Part shown: piece after piece, positions 13,501 through 25,900 of the stretch
Numbering within the stretch: the stretch's first letter is position 1
Layout of the letters: every line of letters starts with the position of its first letter
Source of the DNA: Oxytricha trifallax
Taxonomy: Eukaryota; Ciliophora; Spirotrichea; Sporadotrichida; Oxytrichidae
Length of the DNA stretch: 64,000 nucleotides
Assembly: GCA_000711775.1 (NCBI GenBank)
Contig: ARYC01000233.1
Span: 122,936 to 186,935 of the forward strand
Direction: 5' to 3'
Notes under the pieces: generated by a model
Database searches by the model: none
Told to the model about the DNA's origin: nothing
What the model saw: only the letters and a program-made list of their open reading frames with translations
Program-made: the position numbers and the translations under genes

Positions 13501-13722
13501 CACAGATTGTTCGGATAATTGCAATTATTCTACAACCATATTAAAAAATTAATGCGAATAATTACCTATAGCAGTGAGTTAGACTAACTCTGTCGTTCGA
13601 TTTGGTACGTAGCTGACTGATTCATAGATACTTAGTTGGTATTTATTTGGGATTGGAGCATTTCGGGGATCAGTTAAGATTGCTAGTTACTCTAGATATC
13701 CAATACAATTTAATCCATAGTA
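10583..13722 (-). CDS. Hormone-sensitive-lipase-type alpha/beta hydrolase
   Basis: A neutral lipid/ester hydrolase of the HSL (LIPE, lipase GDXG) family. The C-terminal catalytic domain is one open frame from about 12530 to the TGA at 10583-10585. It has the oxyanion-hole motif HVHGGGFVAMSSG, the nucleophile elbow ILLVGDSAGGNL, the acid segment AANDPLRDES and the histidine in MPHGYLNY. The last two closely match the order in animal HSL. Upstream lies an HSL_N-like helical region, reached through several exons: ATG at 13722 (MDQIVLDIQSNQ), then blocks at about 13540-13385, 13265-13090, 13085-12886 and 12840-12600. Clear GTAATT, GTAAGT donors and TTTTAG acceptors separate them. One frame change near 13085 is unexplained (indel or small IES). 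The N-terminal 200 residues are Gln-rich and not typical of the family. It probably acts on stored acylglycerols or esters in the cytosol. Confidence 0.8.
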
Positions 13723-14120
13723 TTAATTCTTGATTTTTTATAAATTCACACGTATTTATCATGGAAGCATACGCACCTGATTTATTTCTATATAGTTAAT
13801 AAGATTTGATAGTAGATAGATATCGATTAAAAATAATTAAATGATTGATACTTTAATAACTACTTGTAAATAATGCCATTGTGAAATACATTAAGAAGTC
13901 TGATGTGTAGTTATGACTGTATGACTTTTATCATAAATATTGAAAGGTTTAAAGCTAAAATATTAAGATGAATAATTAACTGGGAAGCTTTCCATTTAAC
14001 AATATATGATTTATGTGTTTAAGCTTCTATATTATGATTAATAGCAGATGTACTAGCTTGCTCACATCTTTCTATCGTCAAATATTTTAAAAAGTAACTT
14101 CATTTCTTAAAATTATAATA
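13723..14120. other. Intergenic, AT-rich
   Basis: Spacer upstream of the lipase gene and downstream of the next reverse gene. Nothing recognised. Confidence 0.6.
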
Positions 14121-14612
14121 TCAAAATAACCATATTTTATGGTCAACTCTGATGAATTTGGCGTAGAGGATGGTATCCTTCTCCTTGTCGATGTCCATGT
14201 ATACGATTGCCATCACGCTGTAGAAGAGAACGACGACCATAATGATTACAACCCAGATAACGATTTGTCTTGATGCAATATCAGACTAATGAAAACATTT
14301 ATTTTTAAATTAGAAATTACGAGAGTTGGGATGGTGGCACCTTGCTTAAGGACATTTGTTGCTGAAGTTGTTGACTCGAGCTTATGTTTTCATTTATTAA
14401 TTTACTAATCAAAAGAGAGGGAGTAGACGCTAATTTATATCTGTGCGTATATTATTAAAAGAGCTCAGTGAAAGCCTTTAAGATTGACACTGGTTCATTG
14501 ACATGAGCGTAAGCAGAGAATGCTATGAAAGTATAAGTAAATCTGTGAAACTAAATATATTCTTACAAAGAGTGGCGAGGATGAGGATTGCGAAGAGAGC
14601 CTTGTTGTTCAT
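14121..14612 (-). CDS. Small type I membrane protein, ATP6AP2 (renin receptor)-like
   Basis: About 110 residues. It starts MNNKALFAILILATLSFSAY (signal peptide, split by a GTAAGA intron), then a short luminal region, then a single membrane span VIWVVIIMVVVLFYSVMAIV followed by MDIDKEKDTILYAKF at the cytosolic end. The span and tail resemble the C-terminus of ATP6AP2, the V-ATPase accessory protein, where an acidic turn followed by SIIYRMT is typical. The luminal part is much shorter than in animals, as in other protists. A second intron (about 14289-14322) precedes SDIASRQ. An 83-base IES with pointer GAGCT interrupts the luminal part at 14378. The stop is TGA, complement of 14121-14123. The assignment rests on the last 40 residues only. 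Confidence 0.55.
14378..14460. other. 83-bp IES, pointer GAGCT
   Basis: GAGCT at 14378-14382 is repeated at 14461-14465. On the reverse strand the coding sequence before and after is in different frames. Removing 83 bases joins LKAFTEL to ESTTSATNVLKQG cleanly. The segment is AT-rich and has no GT..AG ends in coding orientation, so it is not a normal intron. Confidence 0.75.
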
Positions 14613-14770
14613 ATTTCTTATTATATTAATAATTAATAATTATAATTTGAGATTCAGTCAAGCATTAAAAGTTTATTGAAGTTAATGTTATAGGTATATT
14701 AATCGACTTAATTAAAACTCTATACAAACACAAACATAAGAATTAATTACTTCGGGGATAATCTAATTTT

Positions 14771-15766
14771 TCAAATTGTTTTATTTGTTAAGGGGTCTTT
14801 AACCATGAGAGCTAGGAGAATAGGCTCTGTGCTATTAAATGGATGAAAATCGTAGTATAATAAGTGCTCCTTGGCTTATTTCTTAGAAGGCTCTCCGAGA
14901 GTATTAAAGATTGAATACAGTGTAGTTTTCGCGTCATTGAACCTAAAAATTCATGTTAATTTCGTAATTCTTATATATTTACTCATTATAGCGAGGTCTA
15001 TCGAGTCCATCATCTAAGATTACAGAGGAAGATGCCATTACTTAATTAGGGTCCTTGTCAAAGATCTGAATATTGTCAATTCTATAAGAAACATTTAAAT
15101 AAAAGTCAAAGCGAATTACCTTCCATGATAATTTACTATTTTCTATCTGATTTCCATTATTCTCTCATTAGTTTTCATAAATTCATCAAAATAATTGTAC
15201 TCGCTTGGCGCATTGACTAGTTTCAACTATTTAAGTTTAAGTAAGAATGAATCAACTAAACTTTGAATGAGATGAGTATTGCGACTCATTTCATTCATAA
15301 ATTTCAAAAAAAATAGTGTGATTGAGACTATCTCATTATAGATGAAACTTACTCTGAGTTTGATCCAATTATGCTCAGGGATGTCTACTTTGAACCTATC
15401 TTCATCTAGCTATAATATTGCAAGTTAATTATTTTATATTATGAGCATAAATTTATAAAAATAAACTCCTTTCTATAAAAATTCCTTATTTTAGTTTTAG
15501 TTATAAAAATATACTATGTACTATTTAAATAGTTTGGTATAACTTTATGTCTCATTATTTCATAAGGACACACTGAATAAAAAACATCATATTTATAAAA
15601 TAAGATAATAAGAAAATTATAATTTTATTCAAAATAAATCAAGAAATTAATGCCAATTTATTATTCATTAAATAATTCACATGAAAGAGGGTTATCTTAC
15701 ATCTTCCTTTTTCTCTTCTTCAATCTTCTTCTCCTTTTTTACACCTTTAGTCCCTTTTTTTGGCAT
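14771..15766 (-). CDS. Unrecognised protein with Lys-rich N-terminus
   Basis: Exon 1 encodes MPKKGTKGVKKEKKIEEEKKED (15766 to about 15699) and ends at GTAAGA. A roughly 290-base intron leads to TATTATAG and an exon starting LDEDRFKVDIPEHNWIKLR, which joins in phase. Later exons read LVNAPSEYNYFDEFMKTNER, then RIDNIQIFDKDPNQVMASSS, then FNDAKTTLYSIFNTLGEPS and end VKDPLTNKTI at TGA (complement of 14771-14773). Introns of about 40 bases with GTAATT and GTAAAT donors separate them. The join near 15290-15360 is not solved. The basic leader could be a nuclear or axonemal targeting tail. No family recognised. A start at the ATG near 15448 is possible if the first exon belongs elsewhere. Confidence 0.5.
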
Positions 15767-15935
15767 TTTGATCTTAATTGATTTATATTATTTCCTTTAT
15801 TTTAATTTTCATTATTTATAGATTTTATAAGAGTAAATCAAGATTGTACACTTCGAAATTCAATATATATCTTAATTGTATTATTATTGATTAAAATAAT
15901 ATATATTCTGGAATTTTCTTATAAATTGGAATAAA

Positions 15936-17397
15936 ATGGCTGAACCTAAGGAAATTAGTATCTAACTTAAAGATATAGGTAATTAGTGCTATAACTAACA
16001 AAATTACGACTAAGCCATCGATTACTATACCAAAGCAATTGTAAGTTCAATAATGAAATATCTCTGTATTAAAATTATTATCCAGAAATATCAAATTCTT
16101 ATCAACAGAATCATATTGTTTAAATGTGCTAAATTTTATACTTTAAATGACGATAATTCAGATTTTTTTCACATCATAAATTTGATGATATTTATTTCCT
16201 ATCTAAAGCTTCTTTATAAATTTATCCAATTGACTAAAAAATTAAAAATACATAATTTTACCTCTTTTTTTCCTATAGGAAATAAATGAAAACAACCCTA
16301 CATTTTTCATGAACCGAGCCCGATGCTACAAAATGAAGAAACTTTTCGACAAGCAATACTAAGACTCCTTAAAATCTATCGAGTTGGACGACACTTACAT
16401 AAAAGCTTACATTGTGAATGGTGAGGCGCTCGTAGAGTTAGGCAAAAACGAAAACAATACTGCTAAAATCGAGAAGGGAATTTAAAGAATGAAAAAAGCG
16501 CTGAATATGTGCTATAAGTAAAATTAGAGAGGGTTCGAGAAGGAAATTTAGAATCAACTTAAGAAAGCAGAGAAGATCAAGTGGTATAACTAATATTTAA
16601 AGATATCTCATTTAAGGGCTTATATTTCTGATAACATTTAATTTAAATTTTGACATTAAAATTATACAAAGAGAGCGAGTTGACCGAGAAAGAAAGAGAT
16701 AACTTAATGGACTAATTGAGATACAGAGTCGATAACATAAGAGATTCAGATTTAATTAATAGATTTGAGACATATCTGAACTCTGCAGACCCTACCACCT
16801 CCTCGACTTTGCCTCAACCTGGGACTCGCTAGGAAGAAAAGAAAGAGGCACCAAAAAGAAAAATTAAAGAGATACCAGACTACTTACTGTGCAGGATCAC
16901 AGATGACTTAATGGAAAACCCTGTTATTATTCAGAGTGGGTTTACATATGAGAAGAGCGCTATTTTGGAGCATTTTCAAAAGAACGGGGCTTATGATCCA
17001 ATCACTAGGTAAGATATCTCCTTAAATTCTAATTTGAAACTGTGTAGACAACAAGTTGATCAAAATATCCTGATTCCAAATAACTACAATAAATTTCTTA
17101 AATTTATACTGAAAAATTACTTACGATTATTTATACATAAAGCAAGCGGCCCAGCATTACTTGGAGAGGTAAGATGGTAAAAAATAATGAAATCAATACT
17201 CATCATTTTTATCAAATAAAGACAACAAAAACAGATCATGTTTGATAATGATAATAGTTAGATAGTTTTTAGCATTGATATTAATTCTGTAAATATGAAA
17301 TCAATCCAGTTGGATAATTCAAACATAGTCAATATCAGGAATTATGTCTCAAACCAGTTTTGCAGATTGGATCTTGGTATATAATGATGATAAAAAG
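15936..17397 (+). CDS. CHIP/STUB1-like co-chaperone ubiquitin ligase (TPR + U-box)
   Basis: This encodes an E3 ubiquitin ligase of the CHIP type, which binds Hsp70/Hsp90 tails with TPR repeats and ubiquitinates clients through a U-box. Exon 1 reads EPKEISIQLKDIGNQCYNQQ and DYYTKAI, the first TPR. A GTAAGT..CCTATAG intron of about 240 bases follows, then INENNPTFFMNRARCYKMKK and DDTYIKAYIVNGEALVELGK (second and third TPR). A charged linker (ESELTEKERDNLMDQLRYR) leads to the U-box, IPDYLLCRITDDLMENPVII, then SGFTYEKSAILEHFQ and GAYDPITRQDI. The pattern PDYL-C-I-D-M-PV-SG-TYEKSAI-HF-DP-TR is that of CHIP. The linker holds an AT-rich interruption (about 16600-16677) that changes frame and is probably an IES. 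After the U-box the frame stays open about 130 residues longer than in CHIP, so the end is uncertain. Confidence 0.75.
16600..16677. other. Probable IES in the TPR/U-box linker, borders unresolved
   Basis: Between AEKIKWYNQYL and ESELTEKERDN the frame changes across an AT-rich stretch with an internal TGA and no GT..AG ends that fit. A short repeat (AG or AAG) occurs at both edges, but the exact pointer cannot be fixed by eye. Confidence 0.4.
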
Positions 17398-17680
17398 TAT
17401 AAATACATTAAGAGTGCTAACTAAATATTTTTATAGGAATCCCTGGGCTTTTTAATATATCCCTGGAGAAAAGTACCATCATTATCACATGTGAATGCAG
17501 AAAAATTGCTTTATAAAATTACAGTTGTTAGAATATTGATATTTAATTTCCTAAATCTTAAGCATCACAAATAAAAACACATTTAAATTAGTTAACAAAA
17601 GAAGGTAGTTAAAAAATTAATTAATCAATGCCAATAAAATTTTAATAGTTTTAATCTTACCAAAAGCTAGTTCTATTTAT

Positions 17681-20600
17681 TCAAAGTCTCATTAATCTTG
17701 GAGGTGACCTCGGTCTTTCTTAGATTTATAAATTTTCTAGATTCTTTAAAAGTCTCATAGTAGGTCGACTATAAATTTAAACTTATCAATAAATTTTATG
17801 CTTACCCATGAGGGCAGTTATCTTTTAAATACACTTTATTTATAATTAAATTAAATTTTTGAAAAAGTTCCAGGGACTTTCCAGAGTTGCCAGATTGTTA
17901 ACAACTTTATTCATAGTTTTATTATCTAGGACTGTTCCTACCATAATACTAGTCCTGCATGCTCTAGAAGCCAAATTTGAATAAATCTTTGAAGGTCTCA
18001 AAAGCTCTTTATGCAATAGCGACTATTCTTTTCTATTTGTTTATTCTTTGTCTAAATCTAGATTTGCACTCACAATGTTCAAAAGTTCATAGAAGTCTAA
18101 ATGTAATAAAAAATCATAAAATTAGTTACCATCAACTGAAAAAGTGGCTTTCTTAACAAATGGCAAACTTTTTATCAAGTAAGTATTGCACATTTCATCT
18201 TCCTCATTCTTTGGAACAACTTTAAATCCGTTCATTCTAAACACATCAGAATGCATTTTTACTGCAAGAGCATCTGTGACACTCAGATCAACTTGAATAG
18301 GACTGTAGAAATAATATCATGAAAAAGGAAAACTTACTGCATTAAATCTTAGCTCTCTATGACGGTGGTTCTAGAGAAATTTTCAAAATTATACTTCTCA
18401 TCACAAGCATGTTAATCTAAGATAAATAAGTCATGCTCATTTAAAGTTGCCATTATAAAGCCTGAGTTAAATTGACCTTTGACTTATAAATTTTTGAAGT
18501 CATCTTTCTTAAATCTTTTAAGTAATTCTTTCTCGTCCATTTAGATATTTCCATTTGTTTCTGCAAGAGCATCTTTTTAAGGGGATATATCTAGACTGTC
18601 AATTGGAGATTTCTTATTTAATTTTTAGGCTTTAGCTATTTGGATTGACTCTTATACAAATTTCTCCATATCTTCCAATTTAATATTGACTTAAACTTCG
18701 ACTGGTGGTCTGTATTTATCATCAATCTTATTGATTTTCCTCATGCTTGTAATGACTTAAATCTTCTCTTGATCTTCATTATCCACAACTTAGCTTTTTC
18801 TTAACTGGCTCATTTATCTTTTCAGGATCTCATTAAATGAAACTTCCTAGTCTTCAAGGTTACCACCTTCTTCGATATCATCGTCGTGTAAATACTCTAG
18901 GTTTAACTTTTGACGTTAATGTTGGGTTGACAGAGCAGAGTCGAAGTTCCTCAAATCCTAATTGACTTCAAATCTAGCAATTGCATTCAAGACTTTCTCA
19001 TTTTCTTTGTGTAACTTTGTTTCATAGTTCTTGAGACATTTGCTCATAACCTTCGAATCAATCTAGCTATCCTCTATTTCATCAAAATCATTAGAAGCTT
19101 TTTGCTATCCCTTTGGCAGCTAACTATCTTAAATTCTCTATTGCACATTCTAGATCTTATCCATTATAGTATTAGTGCGTTTCATTTGTAAATTTTCATC
19201 GTAAACTGGCTTGTCTATTGAATCATCCTACGAATCTCCTTCTGTATCATTTTTATGCAAGCTATCTGTATGATAAATGTTAAATTGACTTTAATCCTTA
19301 AGTCCTTGGGGGATGTACTCTGTCAATTTTAAACCAGAGGACAGAGTTTTGGTTTGACCTTATATTATGTTGGAATTTGAAGGTTTTTAAACTCCTAAAG
19401 TGTAGCCTTAATTTGTTGGAATATATTCACTTAATTTTAGGCCAGATGATAGAGTCTTGGTCGAAGTCAAGAAGTTATTGATGTTTGGCGTTTGAGAATC
19501 AGTTGGTCCATAAGTTTTTATTTAATAGGATGAGGATTAGTTGCTTGACTTATTAATTCCTGCAGGTGTGTAAGTCTTTAAGGTATATGTTTGAGGTGTC
19601 TATTTAGGCTAATTAGAAAACAAAATAATTAAAGTTATACATATTAAAATAAAGCATTGATGAAATCTGGTCTATCAAACTCTTCCTCATTTTCTGAATC
19701 ATTTAGATATGGACCTTTGTTAATAGAATTCATAATTGCGATATCTGAATGATCCTCATCTTGTTAGTATTTACTTAGTGTTGATGAAATAATTTTACTC
19801 CCTCCACATCTCTGCGAAAGTAAATTTCTCTTAGGACTGGTATTTTAATAAGGGATTTCATTTTATTTATCTGAGCTATTTGATACTTCACTATAGTCCC
19901 TCTTTCTTTTTATCCAAGCTCCATTATTTTGATCTTCTTTTTTCACATTAACTTAAGATTATTCATCACTCTATAAACTTTGTTGGCTATCCATGCTATT
20001 TCTATCATTACTTATTACTTGCTTTGACTGATTACTAGTGAATAGCAGTTTGTTCTGTTAAACAGCGCTTAAAGGTGTGCTATTAACATTACTACTGACT
20101 TTACTGCTCATTTCATAAGCTTTCGTTCTTTAAATATCTTCATAGAACTCAGTCAGCTTGATTCTTAAAGCTTCAATGACTTCATCCTCATTTTTCAAGA
20201 AAACATCACGCTTATCTGGAGACACGTTGATATCGTAATTATTATCCTCAACTTCTATATTCATGAAAATCATGGGGTTCATAGAAGGATTATATTGCCT
20301 GTAAATTTCAGAGAAAAGATTTTTGAACTTTCTTGGTATATCAATTGGTCTTTTATTTAGATAGAAGAATATTTGCTCTTTGTTTAGTTTATTACTATTT
20401 GAACTTCCACTTAAGATTGTTTTGGTTAGATATCCCGTGCAAATAACTTTGGGGAGCTCTGCCTTAAATTCCACTAATTGTTGAAATTTAGCTTTTCCTA
20501 TTACTGTTAAAATATTCTAACCTAGTGCTTTATCAGGTTCTGCTTATCATGGATTGGTCCTTAAGATTGTATTAAAGGGTCTATATAAGTGCTGATATTA

Positions 20601-21398
20601 ATGAATAATTCTTACTATTTCTCTCCTAAGTTATAAGATACAGTTATTCTTGATTACGTAGCGATGATTGCATATCCTTATAATTGCTAAAGAGCTTTGG
20701 CATATTGAGTTTTATAGCTTTTTTTGAATTCAAGCAATCTGACCGGTAGATCTTTGAATAAATCCTTAACAATTACACACGTTCCATCCTATATAAAAGA
20801 CAATTACATATTTTTCCTTACTTATTTAGCCATTTATTCTTTAGATATGACATCACCAAGATGATTGAATCTTATTTACCAACCAGTATTCTGATCGGGT
20901 CTTTTAGTCTATATTGTAACATTTGAAATGTTGCAAAGTGAACTTAGGGCTTCCCCACGAAACCCTAAACTTTTGACTGCGTAAATATCTTCAAATTCAT
21001 TGATTTTTGAAGTTGTGCCTCTCTTTGCTATGACATCAAAGTCAACTTCTTTGATACCATGACCATCATCTATCACTTCAAAACCATTCAAGCCATAGTT
21101 GTGAAATTTGATGTCTACAATTCATTTTTTAAGTTGAATAATTGGAGAATTAATCTTTATTTCACAGTAAGAATAAGAAGATTAATTTTGTTGGCAATAA
21201 ATTTTACCTATAGATGAGGCTCCAGCATCTAAAGAGTTTTCAACTAATTCTTTTACAGCACTTTTCAAATCAATAACCACTTAACTACTACATATTTATA
21301 GAATTGAGGTCTTATCAATTTTCTTAATGTCTCCACTTGTGGATGCTAAAAATATAAAAGATAATTTTAGCGGGAAACTTACATCGTTGAGATTCCAT
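17681..21398 (-). CDS. PMS2: PMS2-type MutL mismatch-repair endonuclease
   Basis: The ATPase/endonuclease subunit of MutL-alpha in DNA mismatch repair (also meiotic recombination). The start is MESQR at 21398, with an intron after five codons. The GHKL ATPase motifs appear in order: KELVENSLDAGASSI (metal-binding Asn), DDGHGI, KRGTTSKI and SLGFRGEALSSL. The transducer region includes FYLNKRPIDIPRKF and INVSPDKRDVFLKNEDEVI. A long Ser/Asn linker follows. The C-terminal endonuclease domain has LDQHACDEKYNFE, the DQHA(X)2E(X)4E active-site motif, and the zinc-site motif PWNCPHGRPTMR before the stop (complement of 17681-17683). DQHA plus CPHGRPT identifies PMS2 rather than MLH1. An intron of about 95 bases splits ASSI from DIKFHNYG. 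The CPHG motif itself is cut by a 50-base IES. Other frame changes near 20520-20640 were not resolved. Confidence 0.9.
17816..17865. other. 50-bp IES inside the PMS2 CPHGRPT motif, pointer AGTT
   Basis: AGTT at 17816-17819 is repeated at 17866-17869. In coding orientation the text is TGG-AACT..AACT-GCCCTCATGG. Removing 50 bases gives SPWNCPHG exactly as in the PMS2 family. There are no GT..AG borders. Because the restored motif is known in advance, this is among the firmest IES calls in the window. Confidence 0.85.
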
Positions 21399-21824
21399 GC
21401 TCTGATTAAATTTTAAAAATTATAATTTAGATTTAATTTGAAATTTATGTATAGATCTTTAATTTATCATATGCTATATGATCAATATAAGATATACTAA
21501 TATTTGATAATTTATTTTTTTAGGATTATTAAATCAAAAATTAAATATCAATATGGATATTAAAAATATTTGTTCAATTAACTTTTGATTTTTGCATTTT
21601 TTTCTTTAAAGCACTACCTGAGCTATTTTTTTATTCTTTCTTTTCTTCTAATTAACTCTATTATAAAGACTTACCGTTCTTTTATTATTCTTCTCTATTG
21701 ATTCTCTTAAACATTTTATTGCTCTCCATTATTTTTTAAGATTATTCTCTCAATCTCATGCATTAATCTATTATATATAATTCTAAATTAACAATCATGT
21801 GCAGTAAAAATTGTATTATAAAAG

Positions 21825-22839
21825 TCAAATAAACTTTAAAATATTTAGTTGAATTTTTGTTGTTTTACTCTAGACTAAGTTAGCATATATATCTTTATGG
21901 TAATCTTAACATTGTAAGAACATTTTATACATAAATATTTCAAATTAATCTCTCTTGTCTTCTATGGCATGTAACCCAAGCTTCCGCATTTCCTAGGCTA
22001 CGGTGACATACTCAAGTATATAATTTACCCAAATGAATAAATTCAAAGCGAATGAGGATTCTCGGCGGATCCACCCAGTAGTCATCCAAGGATCATTTGC
22101 GAACAAATCTTATACTTACTAAATTTATTGAGCTCCCACCATTCTTATATCAAAGTTCTCTAATTATTTTAAGAATTGTTTTTTATTTAAAAATAATTTA
22201 TCTATATAAAATATGAGAATTGTTTGTTCTTGAGATGGTCTCTAATTTTAACCCAAATTTAATCAATGTCAGCCTTATTCATATAATCAACATTTTGCTT
22301 TACTTTTGGTACTTAATGCAGAAGTATCAAGACTGCAATAATTGGTTTCTCTATTAAATGATTCGGCTTGGCCATATATGACAGTTCCTTAAAATTTTTG
22401 AATAAAATACCACCTTTTCCTGCCTTTTTTATGCAATCTTTTAAGACTCCATTAATAAACTAAATATATTGAGAAAAGAGTTTAAATCATAGATTTTATG
22501 CTAATTTATATCAACCTATGTATATTTTTCAATGCAATATTTAAATAAAGTCAATTAGAAATATAGTTTACTCATCTCTTTTTCTCTTAATGTTTTATGT
22601 TGTTTTTAAGTGTTCTGATCAAACTATGTCTCCAAAATATATTCATATCTCTCTACTTGCTCCTTAATATCAAAATACTGGCAGTTGAGGCTGATTCGAA
22701 CAGCATCATCAAATCTGAAATTCAATTGCCTCACTTCTATGGCTTGTTAAATAGGCAGGAAGTTAATTATATTGGAGAGCACGTATTTCGAGAGAGAATT
22801 AATTGTAGGTTTAGCAGGTGTTTTGGGGTTTCTTTCCAT
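21825..22839 (-). CDS. F-box-like protein with a dynein-stalk-like helical region
   Basis: The start is MERNPKTPAKPTINSLSKYV, followed by LSNIINFLPIQQAIEVRQLN, which looks like an F-box (helix, Leu-Pro, helix). Further on come KAGKGGILFKNFKELSYMAK and KPIIAVLILLHQVPKVKQN, then IDQIWVKIRDHLKNKQF, EWWELNKFSKYKICS and FIWVNYILEYVTVAQEMRK. The order (KP-A-L-L, IW-I-D-LK, then a Trp-Val helix ending in Y-V) recalls the segment before the stalk of dynein heavy chains, but AAA modules are absent. The frame changes near 22460 and near 22110, so one or two IESs or indels are present. The ORF ends at TGA (complement of 21825-21827). Function is inferred only: it might link an SCF-type ligase to a helical partner. 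Confidence 0.5.
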
Positions 22840-22955
22840 TTCTTAGTAAAAATTATTAGAAATTAATTATTTTTTCATTTTATAAGAAAACTATGAAATT
22901 CATAAAAAGGTTAATATAATGATATAGGTTATAGATTGAAGATTTAGTTAAAAAA

Positions 22956-25900
22956 TCATAATAGAATTAAAATTGATGATTCAATATTCATTATTTGATA
23001 CTATTAGTATATTAAGAAAAAATGATATAATAAAAATTAGATTTAATTATAAGAATTAAAAAGGTTTTATTCAAGCAATAGATCACTTATCTTAATAAAA
23101 TCCGATCTTATACTACCTCTTTTGTTAAAAATAGCATCTTTCTAATTCAAAGTTATATTTTAACTTTACCCATTACCTAAACTATTTTTGTCACTTCTAA
23201 AAGTAGATATTTATGGCTCAACGTCCTTCAAACATTTAACTTTTGTAACTATTTTGCATTTCTAATTAGTGATTTATTTTGGTGGAGAATTGTGGTCAAT
23301 ATTTTAATGGAGTGTAATTTGATTTGGAATGGATGTAGATTGATAATCAAAATAGCTGTTTTATTTTTGAGTAAAGTTTACTTAATGAACGCATATTCCT
23401 TTCACTTCTAGTTTCAACAAAAATTATAAAGTTTATTTTATAAAAAGAAAAAAAATAGAATTATAAATTGACAACAAAATATCCAGGTTTTTGTAATTTT
23501 CAAGATAGTCAAAAGCAAGTAGGCCTTTGTTGTCTCTAATGCACATTAATTACTTCTGAATAATTGGATCATTTTTGCAACCATCCTATAGAATAAGTAA
23601 TGCCATTTATTTGCTATTTAATTTCATAGCTGCATGCAAAATAGTTTATCCCGATTTTTCTTCTTGTGTTTGAACATCGAATCGTTTTTCTGTGAGAAAA
23701 TGTTTAAGCATACCCAAATCTTAATTTATGAAATATTTTAATTAGAATTAATCATATTTAGAATTAAACTAAAATTACTATATTTTTTTAGTATAGAATA
23801 TTTAATTTACATAATTCTTAATTGTAAACAGCGTAAAACAATGTCAAAATCTTTTGGACTTTTTATTCTTTCTAGGTTTTTGTAGATTTGAGAGTAGTTT
23901 ATCTCTCAAACGTTTAATTTTGCAGATCCTTATTGGGTTTTGAGGGTGAGTCAAAAGCGTTTATAGTTTTGGAAGTAATTTTAAATTGAGGCTAGATTCT
24001 CGTTTTCCCAGAAAAGTCTTGACTTTTAATCAGGCGTAATTTAGATCGCTTCATATAGTCTATTTATTTCTATTTACGCTCGTCTTTTTCCAATTATTTA
24101 GCTTACAGCATTCTATAGAAATGTTTATAGTTTATGAAGAATTATTTTTTTGCTTACTTTTCTTCCAGTTCAATTAAGACTTTTTGCTTTGTGATTTATA
24201 TGTCATCTTTTCCATGGTTAATAGCAAAGTAATATTTCTTTTTAATAACGAAAGTCCTAAACGCAGCCTGTATTCTTATCGCAGCTCTTATAATTTTCTA
24301 TGAAATTAAAATATTAATGAGAGGAAAAAGGTTTACCTTCAAGTTTTACTTATCAAGCCATCTGATAAACTTTTCTAAATTTGATGAATTGATCATCTTT
24401 GGTGGTCCTCCAGTTATCAACCTACTCTATGTTAGTTTTTTAAATTATTCTTACAATTTATATATATTTTTAAAAGTAAATCCTATAATAAAATTTAGTG
24501 GCCTTGCAATTTTAGGTCCAAAGAAATTTACGTAATTAAGTTATTACATCCCATTATACATTGATATCCCATTTGCCATATTTGAACTAAAATTCATTTA
24601 TTCCTCTATATTCTACTATTATACCACACCCACGACATTAGTCTAAACTTAGCTATCTTATGTTGTTGTAGTATCTTGATTTCCATCAATCATATTTCTA
24701 GATCTGTTTTAGGCAAGAGTACTTTATTATTATTATTCATTGTAATTTTAAAGAGCTCTTTTTCTCAAATCTTCTGAACTTTTTGATTTTATCAGTAATT
24801 GCTTGTACTTTTCCTTGTCAATAATAGGATTTTCATTGTAGAACTTCAGGTAATTATTTAGCTTTTTAATAGTCTTATATCTTTCTTTGATTGGTTTTTC
24901 TTCATTAAGTTAAGTTTTGGAGAGGCATATCTATTATTTTGGCTTTGTATTTTCTAAGACTTAAAGTTACTCGTTTATTTGATAGGCCTCATTTAAGCTT
25001 TATAGATAGACCTGTCTGTCAGTTTTCAATCTAGAAATATCAATAAAACATAATAATATTGTTACTGATTTTGAACTCCTTGATATCTCGAGATAATTTT
25101 TTCAGCAATTTCATACTCAACTTGCTCTAATTCATTTTTATCCATTTATTTAAGTTTCTTTTAGAACTCTTCTTTGTCAATATGTTTCTTAAGAAACTAG
25201 CTCTTCATGATTATCTATAAAACTTTGAATTTCTCTTTTAATTTGCTTTAAACTTACTTGCTTGACTTTCTCATACTTGTAGTTCTTCCACCCTCCATCT
25301 GAAGTCTTAGATCTTTATTAGTCCATTTTTGATTGCTAGATCTCTTTCTCAAATTTTACTTCTGAGTCTAGTTTATCCCATCCTTTATACAGCTTTCTAA
25401 AAGCCAAACTTGTAACATCATCAAATCTGTCCTTCCTACTACCAGGTTCATTTGTTAACCTGCGTCTCACTTCCTTCCTGTACTTTCTAAAAAAGGCTTC
25501 AAATTCTGGATTCCAATCTATCCTATCACCGTTGTCTTTCGTTCCATTAAAATTAAGAGTCGTGTTATTTCTCATCATAAGGGATTTGCTTTACTTTTAA
25601 GTGGTTGTACTATTCATAAGCTCTTATCTCTAAGTTTTATTCCACTACTTTCGTTCTTTTAGTTTTTCAATCATTTGCTGTTTTCTCTCTTTTATCATGT
25701 TGTCATAATCTTTCTTGATTTATCTGTCTCTGAAGTTTACATCATTTATCATTCGCTCTTTTATCTTTTGCTTTGTATCTTCGTCACCATCATCAATTAT
25801 TGGGTTTATTCTATTATGAACGCCAGAACGAACTCTGCCTTAAGGAACTGTATTAGGAAGAGTTGTCCCATTTTTATTGGGATTAAATCGTTTTAGAATT

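Noticed and set aside
21950..22130. Forward-strand frame FYGMQPKLPHFLGYGDI with an AATGA pointer pair
   Set aside because: The reverse strand gives a longer, in-context protein across the same bases and joins the upstream exon, so the forward reading is a shadow.
22597..22866. Forward frame of 89 codons near 22.6-22.9 kb
   Set aside because: It is the antisense shadow of the F-box-like gene, which has better composition and a start codon.
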